A stretch of DNA of 64,000 bases from Deltaproteobacteria bacterium (GCA_016177765.1 JACOUP010000008.1:1275165-1339164), one strand, 5' to 3'; positions 28,677 through 41,124 are shown, counted from the stretch's first letter. Numbers and translations are program-made. The notes: generated from the letters alone by a model not told the origin.

Positions 28677-29543
28677 TTACAAAACACGAGTTAGGTTGGA
28701 GACGTAATCTTGCAACGCTTCCTCAACAGGGGTGTATCGAAAACCTGGGACGACGCGCAAAAGGTTGGAAACATCGAAATGACGGTGTGTCAAAGGTACT
28801 TTGCGAGGCAGTTTTTCTATCGAAAAAGAGAAAGGAACAGACCGTTGGAGTATTTCAACAATTTTGGCAAAAGAGTAACTTTGACCCATGGCTAAATTAT
28901 AAAGGCCGGTCGTTTTATTTTGCACGAAATGTGCGATAAGACGAACCGCATCGTTGATATAAAGATGGTCTCTTTTATCTTCACCATCACCAAAAAGACG
29001 AACACGTTTTTCCTGAAAAATGCTACGCATGAAAAGGTTAGGCCCGTACGAACCGTGGGTATCTCCAAAGCCATAAACAGGATTGAGACGAAGTATGAGT
29101 AATGGCAGGCCGGTAGTTTCTGAAACTCGATTGAGGATTCGCTCCCCGGCGTACTTGGCTAGGGCGTTAAAGCTGGATGGCTCAATGCCACTTGTCTCAG
29201 TAATAGCCTTCTCTGACAGGGGATACACGGCATCGGTACTCAAATAAATGCATTGTTCCACGGGATGTTTTTCCAGGTATTTTGCAAGATTCATCGACAT
29301 GTCGAGATTGGTTTTCAACACATCAAGGGTTGCTCCTTTATCAGGAGTGAGGGCAGAGGTAAAAATCAACGTCGTTTTGTTATGGATCAGGGGGTCAAGA
29401 CATGACAGAGAATCAAATCGACGGAGATCAAGGGTGGATGAAGAGAAACCATGAATATCCTTGTCATCGGACTTCAAGAAATTAAAAAGGGCTTTCCCCA
29501 CGAAACCTGTGTGCCCTAAAATAATCACTCTTTGAGACGTCAT
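28677..29543 (-). CDS. NAD-dependent epimerase/reductase (extended SDR)
   Basis: 288 residues with N-terminal GHTGFVGKALFN, the YLSTDAVYP segment and catalytic Tyr-Lys in YAGER-like ALAKYAGERIL (the motif is Y-A-G-E-R, with Arg at the Lys place). Overall similarity is to RmlD/4-keto-reductase-type SDRs. The Arg at the YxxxK position is worth checking by alignment. Lies 1 nt from the SIS-domain gene upstream and may act in the same heptose-type branch. Confidence 0.78.
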   Translation of the reverse strand: MTSQRVIILGHTGFVGKALFNFLKSDDKDIHGFSSSTLDLRRFDSLSCLDPLIHNKTTLIFTSALTPDKGATLDVLKTNLDMSMNLAKYLEKHPVEQCIYLSTDAVYPLSEKAITETSGIEPSSFNALAKYAGERILNRVSETTGLPLLILRLNPVYGFGDTHGSYGPNLFMRSIFQEKRVRLFGDGEDKRDHLYINDAVRLIAHFVQNKTTGLYNLAMGQSYSFAKIVEILQRSVPFSFSIEKLPRKVPLTHRHFDVSNLLRVVPGFRYTPVEEALQDYVSNLTRVL

Positions 29544-29544
29544 T

Positions 29545-30159
29545 TCATTTCTCCACGGATTCCCATTTCATCGGGGCCGTTTGGAGTTTTGGGTGTGAAA
29601 CCAGCATATGCCACACCAAGACTTGGAATGTCTCGGCATGGGCTGTGACAGTTTCGGCGTTGATCGTTGGGATGATAACGCAGGCATCTGCCATTTTTGC
29701 TGTAAACCCTCCGTTCCGACCAACCACTCCAGTTATTTTAGCTCCCACTGATTTTGCATACTCCACAGCTCGTACCAAGTTAACGCTGATTTTCCGTTCG
29801 ATATCCCCTCCACCTACTGAAAAAACGCATATGGCGTCATTTTTGGACAAACGGCTTGTCTTTAACCACTGGGAAAAGGCTGTATCCCATCCCTCATCGT
29901 TGATCCTTGCAGTCAGCTCGGAAACGTTATCGGTAGGGGCATAGGCTTCAAAACCACAGATTTTTCGAAAGTCGTTGACGGCATGGGAGGCGTTGCCGGC
30001 ACTCCCTCCAACACCGAGAAAAAACAGGCGTCCGTTGTGGGATCGAACCTCCAGGAAAAGGTCAATGATTCTTTCAATGGAAGCATGGTCGATCTTGGAA
30101 GCCACCTCCTTTGATTCCTCCAGATAACGTTTAACAAAATTTGAATTTTCTGGTTTCAC
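29545..30159 (-). CDS. SIS-domain sugar-phosphate isomerase, GmhA-like
   Basis: 204 residues. The SIS fold is seen in RLFFLGVGGSAGNASHAVNDF and AICVFSVGGGDIERKI; the first segment parallels GCGNGGSAADAQHFA of the canonical GmhA homologue at 42130-42693 but is clearly diverged. Probably isomerises a ketose phosphate to an aldose phosphate. It lies directly downstream of the HldE-like fusion, the same pair as GmhA and HldE in ADP-heptose synthesis, so a second C7 (or larger) sugar branch is suggested. Confidence 0.82.
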   Translation of the reverse strand: MKPENSNFVKRYLEESKEVASKIDHASIERIIDLFLEVRSHNGRLFFLGVGGSAGNASHAVNDFRKICGFEAYAPTDNVSELTARINDEGWDTAFSQWLKTSRLSKNDAICVFSVGGGDIERKISVNLVRAVEYAKSVGAKITGVVGRNGGFTAKMADACVIIPTINAETVTAHAETFQVLVWHMLVSHPKLQTAPMKWESVEK

Positions 30160-30170
30160 CGGAGTAAAGG

Positions 30171-31706
30171 TTATGTGTAATGAACCGTTTTCTCAAGTCT
30201 TGAAATTTTCTGCTCCACCTGCTCACTTTGAACCGGCAGATTGCCCGAATGTTCACAGGTAATAGCGGCTCCTATCGAGCCGAGAATGGAGGCGATGACA
30301 ATCTTGCCGGTCGCTTTCAGGGAGAGAGAGGCATAAGCCAAAAGGGCATCGCCACCCCCGATCGGATCAACGAGGCTATCAACAAGGCTATCCACGGTAA
30401 AAAATTCACGGGGGCCGGGTCCGGAACTTCGACAAGTGATAATTCCTCGATCCCCTAATTTGAGAATAAGATGCTTGCAGAATGCTCGGCGGAAGAGTTC
30501 GGAGGCCAATGGTCGGATGATCGAATCTTGGTCACCCAGGGCGAACCGGGCCTCTCGTTCATTAGGGGTGATGAGGTCAAAACCGGTAAAATCGAGGATA
30601 TTCCCCCAGCGATTCGAGACTTGGCTGTCCGCTACTTTTAATGAATGAGGCGGAATTCCCTGGCAGAGGTATTGAATCGTTTCACGGTTAAAGATCCCGT
30701 GGCGAAAATCACTCAGCACGACAATATCAGGGCTTGAACGACGCATTGACTCAATCATTTCGTTGAGGATTTTTTTAGAAACGGGTCGGTTATCCACTCG
30801 ATCCACTTGGAGCATTTTGTAATTGCTGGAGATGAAGCGCTCCTTATGGGTCGTTGGTCTTGTATGATCAACGGTTGGGTGACAAACAATCCCTGACTGG
30901 GCTAGGTCTTTCAGGACAAAATCTTTTAGGGAGTCCTTCCCCAAAACTGTTGAAAATGATACCTCGGCCCCCGCTGATTTCATATGTTTCGCGACCACGG
31001 CGGCCCCTCCTGCAAAAACGTCTGTATAGTCATGCTTCACGCTGAAAGTGGGTGATTTTGCCGTGGCCCCCAACAAAGAACAGTAGCTATAGGAATCAAC
31101 AATCGTATCTCCGATGACATGAACACGCAGGCCCCTCATCGCTTTAACGGCATTGCGCAGGTCATTAAAAGTGACATCCTCAGATTGCATGAGGGCCAAA
31201 AGCTTCTCTATTTTCAGATTGGGAGGTTGGGTTTCAATCAGGGACGACGAGGAATAAACAATGTCACCCGGCGTGAACACCATTTCTCCACCATAGGACT
31301 CGAGAGCCGAAACTTCGTCTTGAGTCTTTGGTGGAACTCCATTGGTGAAATATTCGTATCCCTTGGCAAAATAATCGGGCTGGAGATATTTTATATTGTC
31401 AATGGGTGTTGGATTTGAATCAATAATGACAAAGTCGACCATCTCGAGGGCCGCCAAATTGAGGGCCCTCAACTCTTCCGGGACGTAAGGCCGATAATTC
31501 GCCTTTTCGTTGTGTTTATCAGTCGTAATACTGGCGATCAAAATATCGGCTTTTTCCTTTGCATAAGCAAGGTGGCGCAGGTGACCTGGGTGGACAATAT
31601 CAAACATCCCGTGGCACATAATGACCTTTTTTGTTCGAGGTCGCGGTCCAATGAGGCTCGCCAAGTCTTGCAATGATTTGATCTTTCTGGAGTAAGCAGG
31701 CTTCAT
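30171..31706 (-). CDS. HldE-like fusion: nucleotidyltransferase plus PfkB sugar kinase, swapped order
   Basis: 511 residues. Residues about 25-165 are a cytidylyltransferase-like domain with the HxGH motif in MFDIVHPGHLRHL. Residues about 190-500 are a PfkB/ribokinase-type kinase with FAGGAAVVAKHM, TPNEREAR and the catalytic-Asp motif DPIGGGDALLAY. Canonical HldE has the kinase first and the adenylyltransferase second, so the domain order is reversed here. Expected role: phosphorylate a heptose (or related) phosphate at C1 and couple it to a nucleotide. Downstream neighbour is a GmhA-like isomerase. Confidence 0.87.
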   Translation of the reverse strand: MKPAYSRKIKSLQDLASLIGPRPRTKKVIMCHGMFDIVHPGHLRHLAYAKEKADILIASITTDKHNEKANYRPYVPEELRALNLAALEMVDFVIIDSNPTPIDNIKYLQPDYFAKGYEYFTNGVPPKTQDEVSALESYGGEMVFTPGDIVYSSSSLIETQPPNLKIEKLLALMQSEDVTFNDLRNAVKAMRGLRVHVIGDTIVDSYSYCSLLGATAKSPTFSVKHDYTDVFAGGAAVVAKHMKSAGAEVSFSTVLGKDSLKDFVLKDLAQSGIVCHPTVDHTRPTTHKERFISSNYKMLQVDRVDNRPVSKKILNEMIESMRRSSPDIVVLSDFRHGIFNRETIQYLCQGIPPHSLKVADSQVSNRWGNILDFTGFDLITPNEREARFALGDQDSIIRPLASELFRRAFCKHLILKLGDRGIITCRSSGPGPREFFTVDSLVDSLVDPIGGGDALLAYASLSLKATGKIVIASILGSIGAAITCEHSGNLPVQSEQVEQKISRLEKTVHYT

Positions 31707-31714
31707 GATCTGTT

Positions 31715-32707
31715 TTATGCGCGCAGGGTAAAATTGGTCGGTTGTTTTTTCAAATATTCCAGGTGTTCTCTAGCCCAAATGACCACATCATTAATGCCAT
31801 CTTGCAAAGGGATTTCCGGTTTCCAGCCCAAGTCCTTGGCAATGAGAGAACTGTCGAGCAGGTACTGCGCATCCTGTCCTAACCGATCAGGTGCCAGGTC
31901 GACCAACTGGTTAAAAGGGACCGATGTCTTTTCACAAATAATTTCTACAAGAGTTCTGATGGCGGTACTTTCTTTAGGACCGGCGTTATAGACTTTTCCT
32001 AAATGGCCTTTTTCGGCTATCCAATAAATGGCTCGTGATAGGTCATCAGTGTGAATATAAGACTTTCGTGCCGTGCCACCCCCCTGCAATGGAAGTTTAT
32101 GACCCAGCAAGGCGCACAAGACCGCTTTAGGGATGATCCGATGAAGTTGTTGTCCGGGGCCATAGGCATTGGAAGGGCGAATAATATTGACGGGGAAGTT
32201 TTGTGACCGTGCTACAGAAAGCAGATAAAGATCGGCGGCCGCCTTGGAAGCGGAGTAAGGGGAGGAAGGACGAATAGGAGCCTCTTCAGAAGCGGGTGCT
32301 GTCACAGATCCATAGACTTCCGAACTACCCACCTGAAGCCATTTTTTAAGCCAAGGGGCACCTATGAGGGGCTCTACAACTTTAGCGAGGGCCACGGCAT
32401 TTGTTTCAAAATAGCGCCAGGAGGATTTCCAACTGGCGGCACCTTCCCCTTGGGCCGCAATATTCACAACCACAGAAGGTTGTTTAGCCTTGAGCAGTTC
32501 AATCAATCTTTCAGGCTCATAGGCAATGTGGATTTGGTGGTACTCATATCGGGAATCATCGATCCCCCGGTGAAGAGAAAACGCGGGGGGCTTTTCAGGA
32601 TTGCGGCCCACAGCGATAACGTAGACGTCAGGGGCCTTTAGTAGAAGATACCGTACCAGCTGAACACCGAAGACCCCGTTTCCCCCAAGAACCATGTAAG
32701 TTTTCAT
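31715..32707 (-). CDS. NAD-dependent epimerase/dehydratase, GDP-mannose-4,6-dehydratase-like
   Basis: Extended SDR of 330 residues: GGNGVFGVQLV at the N-terminus, VGSSEVYG, and catalytic YSASK (YxxxK). The following RPSNAYGPGQQLHRIIPKA segment resembles GDP-mannose 4,6-dehydratase/Gmd-RmlB type enzymes. A 4,6-dehydratase would supply the keto sugar needed by the reductases and carboligases of the cluster, but the sugar nucleotide cannot be assigned. Eight nt from the HldE-like gene. Confidence 0.8.
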   Translation of the reverse strand: MKTYMVLGGNGVFGVQLVRYLLLKAPDVYVIAVGRNPEKPPAFSLHRGIDDSRYEYHQIHIAYEPERLIELLKAKQPSVVVNIAAQGEGAASWKSSWRYFETNAVALAKVVEPLIGAPWLKKWLQVGSSEVYGSVTAPASEEAPIRPSSPYSASKAAADLYLLSVARSQNFPVNIIRPSNAYGPGQQLHRIIPKAVLCALLGHKLPLQGGGTARKSYIHTDDLSRAIYWIAEKGHLGKVYNAGPKESTAIRTLVEIICEKTSVPFNQLVDLAPDRLGQDAQYLLDSSLIAKDLGWKPEIPLQDGINDVVIWAREHLEYLKKQPTNFTLRA

Positions 32708-32729
32708 AAGCCCTCCTGATTGAATGACT

Positions 32730-33746
32730 TTAAACCAAATGAGAGGCCTGAACGGCTTTTACGTTATAATAACGGATATCGGTCATTGGATTTTTAATCT
32801 TTCCTGCGCGAAATGCATGACAAAGATCAACAACAGCATCTTCAAGGGTCCTCTTGGGAGCCCAACCGAGTTCCTTTTTTATTTTTTTTGAAGAGACATG
32901 ATAGGAACGGATATCATTTGTCGATGTCATTTCGACGGCAATGGGTTGTAGTTCAGGCATTTCCCGAGAAACAATTTTTCGAACCATTTCTGCGAGTTCC
33001 TTCAGGTTAAAATTTTCATAACAGGCGTTGAATGTTTTTCCCCCAATTTGTTCAGGGGGTCGTTTCAGGAGATCGACATAAAGTTCCGCAATGTCATCGA
33101 TATGGATATTGGGTCGTTTTTGAGTCCCCCCAAAAACGGTAATTTTCCGATTGTTCACCGCGTGGTTTGTAAGGATGTTGACCGTGAGATCGAGCCGCAG
33201 ACGGGGAGAGTAGCCACAGACTGTTGCGGGCCTGATAATAACGGTTGTAAATTCCGGGGAGTGATATTTTAAAAGATGCGGTTCGCACATCCCCTTATAT
33301 TTGTTGTAATCGGTTAGGGGGACGAGCGGATGGTCTTCCGTAACCTCAGGGGCGTCGCTGACGCCATAGACACTGGAGGTCGAAGCATAGATAAACCGTT
33401 GAACACCGCTTTTCTTCGCGATGGCAACCATCGGTTCGAAACACTCGTAATTGATGGAACGGCTTAATTCGGGGTTCAGCTCGAAGCTTGGATCATTTGA
33501 AATACAGGCCAAATGAATAACGGCATCGGCCCCCGCAAATATCATTTTTAGAAGCTCCTGATTACGGATATCTCCTTCCACAATTTCCAAATTGGGCTGG
33601 TTTTTGGGCAGAACGTCACGGCCGAACAGAAACAAATCAATGACTCGCACCTTGTAACCTTCAGACAGCAATTTTGGGACTAAAACGGCACCGACATAGC
33701 CGGCGCCTCCGGTAACAACAACCGTCTTCAGCTCTTTTATCCTCAT
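32730..33746 (-). CDS. NAD-dependent epimerase/dehydratase (extended SDR)
   Basis: 338 residues with GGAGYVGAVLVPKLL, YASTSSVYG and catalytic YNKYK (YxxxK). Shares the SPRLRLDLTVN segment with the proteins at 3148-4173 and 39455-40399, so the locus holds three members of one epimerase subgroup. Nucleotide-sugar substrate unknown. Lies between the split E1-like genes and another epimerase. Confidence 0.83.
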   Translation of the reverse strand: MRIKELKTVVVTGGAGYVGAVLVPKLLSEGYKVRVIDLFLFGRDVLPKNQPNLEIVEGDIRNQELLKMIFAGADAVIHLACISNDPSFELNPELSRSINYECFEPMVAIAKKSGVQRFIYASTSSVYGVSDAPEVTEDHPLVPLTDYNKYKGMCEPHLLKYHSPEFTTVIIRPATVCGYSPRLRLDLTVNILTNHAVNNRKITVFGGTQKRPNIHIDDIAELYVDLLKRPPEQIGGKTFNACYENFNLKELAEMVRKIVSREMPELQPIAVEMTSTNDIRSYHVSSKKIKKELGWAPKRTLEDAVVDLCHAFRAGKIKNPMTDIRYYNVKAVQASHLV

Positions 33747-33770
33747 AACTCTCCCCTGTTCATGAATGGT

Positions 33771-34805
33771 TTAGTAAGGACCTTGAAAGTGCTCCTGAAT
33801 ATCTGTTAAGGGCTTGCGCAAGTCAACATCCAATTCCATCAAAGATTGGCATGCCTTCACAATGGATAATGGTGTTGGGTGGAAGGCCTCTTCGAGCGGT
33901 TTTGAAACGGGGGCTGGGCAATCCGCCTGCGCTAAGCGACGAACAGGGGCTTTTAAGTATTGCCATCCCTCTTCGGCTGCGAGAGCGGCAATCTCGGCTG
34001 TAAAACCGTAGAGATTCCAGCTCGTATCAGCGATAACAAGGCGACCCGTTTTTGCAATAGAGGCTAATATTGTTTCCCGGTCGAGGGGGCGTATACTTCG
34101 GGGGTCGATGACTTCGGCACTGACTCCCGATTCTTTTAAAATATCAGCGGCGCGAAGTGCTTCATACGCCATAAGAGAGGCGCCCACAATGGTAATATCT
34201 TTTCCCTCACGAACCACCCGAGCCTTGCCAAAAGGGATGGGAACCAGTTCTTCCGATACCTCTTCTTCGATTTGGTAACAGGCGCGGTTTTCAAACAACA
34301 GAACCGGCGTGTTGCCATGCAGGGCACTAATGATCAATCCTTTAACATCGGAAGGGAAGGCAGGTGCTATCACGTAAAGTCCTGGGAAATGGGCAAACAT
34401 CGTATGCAAACTCTGTGAATGTGTGGCCCCCTGGCCCCAACCCCTTCCTGTGATTCCACGAACTAACATGGGAACGGAATTCTTTCCCCCGAACATATAT
34501 TTCCACTTTGCCATCAAATTAATGATTTGGTCAGAGGCGAGAAACATGAAGTCATCACGAGCATGGACGACAACAGGCCTTTTCCCGGCGACTGCGGCTC
34601 CTGTAGCGATCCCGGCAAACGCATTTTCACAGTTCGGAATATCAAAAACACGATCCTTGCCAAAACGACGATAGGCTTCCAAGGTTGTTCCAAAAATACC
34701 ACGTGGATCATCAACGCCGGCACCGGCGATAAAAATATTCTTGTCTTCAGCCATACACTGGACGAGGGCCTCGCTAATCGCTTCCCAATATTTGAGTTTT
34801 CTCAT
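33771..34805 (-). CDS. ThDP enzyme E1 beta-like / transketolase C-terminal-like subunit
   Basis: 344 residues in the pyruvate-dehydrogenase E1-beta family: the CENAFAG segment carries the conserved Glu, GATHSQSLH the conserved His, and DPRSIRPLD opens the C-terminal transketolase domain. Overlaps the E1-alpha-like gene by 4 nt, so the two subunits are made together. No E2 or E3 gene is in the window, so a free carboligase or transketolase-like role is more likely than a dehydrogenase complex. Within a heptose-type branch it could move two-carbon units between sugars. Confidence 0.86.
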   Translation of the reverse strand: MRKLKYWEAISEALVQCMAEDKNIFIAGAGVDDPRGIFGTTLEAYRRFGKDRVFDIPNCENAFAGIATGAAVAGKRPVVVHARDDFMFLASDQIINLMAKWKYMFGGKNSVPMLVRGITGRGWGQGATHSQSLHTMFAHFPGLYVIAPAFPSDVKGLIISALHGNTPVLLFENRACYQIEEEVSEELVPIPFGKARVVREGKDITIVGASLMAYEALRAADILKESGVSAEVIDPRSIRPLDRETILASIAKTGRLVIADTSWNLYGFTAEIAALAAEEGWQYLKAPVRRLAQADCPAPVSKPLEEAFHPTPLSIVKACQSLMELDVDLRKPLTDIQEHFQGPY

Positions 34806-35773
34806 GAGTAGGTTCCCTCCAGTAGGCCTTTGGTATCTGGAAAGGGGAGTCCAACAACGGACTGGATGGTTTTTTCCACTTCAGTTTGGTATTCGTTCTT
34901 CCAAAGTTTTATTTGGTCTGGCGTACAGGCACCACGGCTCAAGGCAGTTTCCGAAGCCTGTTTAATCGGGCATCGTGCCATCCAATGGTCAATCTCTTTT
35001 TGGGTACGATAACCCTGTCCTGTGTCAAACAGCGGACCCACATGCTCACGCCAGCGATAGGTCATACACTCGAGAAAGAAAGGCCCTCCTTTCTTTCGGA
35101 TATCATTGATACCCTTAACAGCCGCTTCATAAACCGCTTCCACGTTGTTTCCATCCACCTGTTGTGCCAGCATCCCATAGGATTGGGCTCGTGCATAGAT
35201 AGGGATGTCGCGAGGTTGGCGTAGGTAAAGAGGGGAGTGAACGGAAAAAAGATTATTCTCACACACAAAAAGAACCGGCAATTTTCTCATGACCGCAAAG
35301 TTCATTGATTCATGAAATATCCCTTCTTCAACACAGCCATCACCAAAAAAAGTGACTGAAACATGAGGCCGATTGTCCATGGCAAAAGCAAAGGCAGTTC
35401 CCACCGCAGTGGCGATCGTTTCTCCCATGATGGCGGACGAAGCGATCATCCCCACCCCAGGATCATTCAGGTGGACCGACCCTCCTCGACCCCGGGCACA
35501 ACCGGCCTCCCGACCAAAGAGTTCCGCCACCATACCCAGGAGGTTGCCTCCCTTTGCGAGATAGTGGGCATGGCATCGGTGACCGCTATAGACAGCATCC
35601 TCCGTTTTAAGAGCTGCACAAACACCGACAGCCGTGGCCTCCTGACCAATTGAAAAATGGGTCGGTGTTCTCATTTCTCCCTCGGGGTACCTTGCGGCGA
35701 TAGTCTCCTCGATGGTGCGAATCCGCATCATTTTTCTCAAAAGTGAGATAAGCTGTTCGTTAGAGACAGGCAT
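34802..35773 (-). CDS. ThDP enzyme E1 alpha-like subunit
   Basis: About 323 residues. The ThDP motif is intact: FFGDGCVEEGIFHESMN through FVCENNLFSV (GDG...NN). Other family segments are HFSIGQEATAVG and SGHRCHAHYLAKGG. I take the ATG at 35773; an in-frame TTG is one codon upstream. Forms the alpha partner of the E1-beta-like protein encoded directly downstream. The donor substrate (2-oxoacid or ketose) is not evident. Confidence 0.86.
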   Translation of the reverse strand: MPVSNEQLISLLRKMMRIRTIEETIAARYPEGEMRTPTHFSIGQEATAVGVCAALKTEDAVYSGHRCHAHYLAKGGNLLGMVAELFGREAGCARGRGGSVHLNDPGVGMIASSAIMGETIATAVGTAFAFAMDNRPHVSVTFFGDGCVEEGIFHESMNFAVMRKLPVLFVCENNLFSVHSPLYLRQPRDIPIYARAQSYGMLAQQVDGNNVEAVYEAAVKGINDIRKKGGPFFLECMTYRWREHVGPLFDTGQGYRTQKEIDHWMARCPIKQASETALSRGACTPDQIKLWKNEYQTEVEKTIQSVVGLPFPDTKGLLEGTYS

Positions 35774-35776
35774 CAA

Positions 35777-36427
35777 TTACTCCATGAGAAACCAGTAATA
35801 ATCCCCTTTGTAGCCTGTTTCCTGAAATAAATTTTCCCATTTGTCAACGTGCATAAAGGTTTTTGCGGTTAGAATCCAGTCGAGGAGACGCTGTTTTTCC
35901 AATTCATCACGATAGGCATCAACAACAATGTAGGTATATTTTTTAGAAACCCGCTGGATCTCTCGAATGGCCATTTTACAGTTGTTGAGGTCGAGATTAT
36001 GGATTGTATTAATGGATAAAACGAGATCAAAATATCGATCAGGCCAGGGGATTTTGTTGGCATTTCCGACCGAAAGAAAAGGACGAACGTTTTCCACTGA
36101 GTTTTGTATTGCATATTGAGAAATATCGACACCGGCAATTTCCAAATGGGGCATCAATTCTTTAAGGTCGTGGAGTAAAAAACCCTTGGCGCATCCGACG
36201 TCCAGTACCCGGGCAGAATCGGGTAGATGATAATACGCCTTTAGCCTCTTGGCCACTGGTTTCCACCGGCCGTCATAGATGTAGCCGCCATACCCTTGAG
36301 TACGGGGCCCATCGAAATATTCTTTTCCAAATTGGCAGGCCAGTTTACGATCAGCGGGTGTGACAACTCTCCCACGGCTCGATCGGTTTGTTTTCGGAAG
36401 AGAATCCAGTAAATTTATCTCGCCCAT
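35777..36427 (-). CDS. class I SAM-dependent methyltransferase
   Basis: 216 residues from the ATG at 36427 (MGEINLLDSLPK...); the open frame extends to 36610 but that part overlaps the transaldolase gene and looks non-coding. Motif I is VLDVGCAKGFLLHDL, followed by EIAGVDISQYAI and FDLVLSINTIHNLDL, as in small-molecule methyltransferases. It sits between the transaldolase-like gene and the split ThDP enzyme, so it may methylate a product of that branch. Acceptor unknown. Confidence 0.82.
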   Translation of the reverse strand: MGEINLLDSLPKTNRSSRGRVVTPADRKLACQFGKEYFDGPRTQGYGGYIYDGRWKPVAKRLKAYYHLPDSARVLDVGCAKGFLLHDLKELMPHLEIAGVDISQYAIQNSVENVRPFLSVGNANKIPWPDRYFDLVLSINTIHNLDLNNCKMAIREIQRVSKKYTYIVVDAYRDELEKQRLLDWILTAKTFMHVDKWENLFQETGYKGDYYWFLME

Positions 36428-36452
36428 GGTGTCGGTTGTGAATGAATGAGGG

Positions 36453-37157
36453 TTAAAGGTGATACTTGGCGGCGACGGCATCCTCATAGAACATTTTGAC
36501 TGTTTGTAACGACATGTCGGCCAAGGTAGTTCCCAGAACTGGGATTTTTTTGAGAAGGTCGTTTGTGATGGTAATGATATGACAACCCATCCTGTCGGCT
36601 TGTACAACATTCAGAACCTCGCGGGGACTTGCCCAAAGCAGTTCAGCAAGGGGACGATTCTTGAGAATATTGAGCGACTCTTGCATGACCGGAAGTGGAT
36701 CTTGTCCCGTATCGGCAATCCTTCCAGCAAAAACGGACACAATAGCGGGCGTATTTTCTGCGAGAGCCTCGGCAATCCACTTAACCTGATCTACCGTTAA
36801 AATTGCCGTTACGTTCAGTTTAACACCTTCATGACTGAGGTTGTGGATAATTCGAGAGGTTTTTTCTCCTCGAGTATTAGTAACCGGAATTTTGACATAG
36901 ACATTGGAACCCCAGGATGAAATCTTTTTTGCCTGACGGGCCATTTCCTCAATATCGTCTGAAAACACCTCTAGAGAAATAGGCAAATCGGAAATCACGG
37001 CTAGCACTTTACGGCAAAACTCCTCGTAATCAGCGATACCGGCCTTGCGCATTAAGGTTGGGTTGGTTGTAAACCCCCTCACTGTCCCTTCACGGTAAGC
37101 CTTTTTCATTTCTTCCAGGTTGGCACCATCAGCGAAGATTTTGATTTTTAGTTTCAT
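36453..37157 (-). CDS. transaldolase / fructose-6-phosphate-aldolase-like protein
   Basis: 234 residues, near the short TalC/FSA family length. Contains IFADGANLEEM, GFTTNPTLM (family signature), VYVKIPVTN with the Schiff-base Lys, and a GRIADTG segment. It would transfer or cleave a three-carbon unit. A transaldolase beside isomerase, kinase and nucleotidyltransferase genes parallels LmbR with LmbN, LmbP and LmbO in octose synthesis for lincomycin, so a C7 or C8 sugar is a candidate product; this is inference from gene content. Confidence 0.87.
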   Translation of the reverse strand: MKLKIKIFADGANLEEMKKAYREGTVRGFTTNPTLMRKAGIADYEEFCRKVLAVISDLPISLEVFSDDIEEMARQAKKISSWGSNVYVKIPVTNTRGEKTSRIIHNLSHEGVKLNVTAILTVDQVKWIAEALAENTPAIVSVFAGRIADTGQDPLPVMQESLNILKNRPLAELLWASPREVLNVVQADRMGCHIITITNDLLKKIPVLGTTLADMSLQTVKMFYEDAVAAKYHL

Positions 37158-37186
37158 TGTATTGAGCTCCTTTGTCCCTGTTGTTT

Positions 37187-38125
37187 TTATTTTATTGGAA
37201 CAGTTTTTCGAATCACTTCAATATCCTTCATGATCTCCAGGGAGATCCGATTGTCTCCCAGATCACCCGTTTGACGCAGGGAGCGAAAGGCTTCCCATTC
37301 AGCAACCCAACTCAAATCCTCAGTATAAAATTCCGTCAACATTTCGGGAACACCTGAAGGGAAAACTCTGCGGTACAGGTGAAGGTCTTGTCGTCCCCAC
37401 TTGGGAAGGTTTACAATTTCAATAGCACCCTTGTCACCGGAAATTTCAAGATGAAAGCAATTTTTCCATCGAAGGAAACCAAAATGAATCTGGCCAATAA
37501 GACCGTTAGACTGGAAAGTAAGAAAACCGTTGTCATCCAAGGGGTATTCCTTCTTTTGCAAAGACCCCTGGAAACCTTCAGGTTTGCCTATGAACCAGTG
37601 AACCAGGTCCAGGAGGTGAGAACCCATGTCCATCAACGATCCCACGTGGTTGGTATTTGTCAAGACAGCCCCATTGGCATAGGTTGCTTTAAAAAAGTAA
37701 GGTCGTCCGATAATACCTTCTTGATAAAGAGAATGTGCTTTGATGAGGGCGGTATCGTGTCGCAGATTGAATCCGCATTTTAATACCCGTTTTTTCTGTT
37801 CTGCAACTTGAACAACCCTTTGAACCTCCTCGAGTTTCATTCCGAGGGGCTTCTCGCAAAGAACGTCCTTTCCGTTTTTCAGGCATTCTTCGATCAAGGG
37901 AATGTGGGATGCAGCGGGCGTTGAGATGACAACCGCTTCAATCTCCTCGGAACAGGTGACCGTACGATAGTCTTCTGATGGGGTTACTGAAAAAGTTTGT
38001 TCCAAGGAAGGCCAGAGTTTCCTGTTGGTTTCTACAAGTCCTAGGATTCTATCTTCCGGAAACCCAAGAATTGTTTGGGCCCGTTTGGTGCCAATATTGC
38101 CACAACCGATAATACCAATTTTCAT
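37187..38125 (-). CDS. Gfo/Idh/MocA family oxidoreductase
   Basis: 312 residues. N-terminal MKIGIIGCGNIGTKRAQ binds NAD(P); the canonical EKP motif is present in DVLCEKPLGM, and MDMGSHLLDLVHWF is the usual substrate-domain motif. Oxidises or reduces a sugar or cyclitol hydroxyl. Follows the UDP-glucose-dehydrogenase homologue by 2 nt, so it probably works in the same branch. Substrate unknown. Confidence 0.87.
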   Translation of the reverse strand: MKIGIIGCGNIGTKRAQTILGFPEDRILGLVETNRKLWPSLEQTFSVTPSEDYRTVTCSEEIEAVVISTPAASHIPLIEECLKNGKDVLCEKPLGMKLEEVQRVVQVAEQKKRVLKCGFNLRHDTALIKAHSLYQEGIIGRPYFFKATYANGAVLTNTNHVGSLMDMGSHLLDLVHWFIGKPEGFQGSLQKKEYPLDDNGFLTFQSNGLIGQIHFGFLRWKNCFHLEISGDKGAIEIVNLPKWGRQDLHLYRRVFPSGVPEMLTEFYTEDLSWVAEWEAFRSLRQTGDLGDNRISLEIMKDIEVIRKTVPIK

Positions 38126-38127
38126 TT

Positions 38128-41121
<2,994 letters not shown>

Positions 41122-41124
41122 GGG

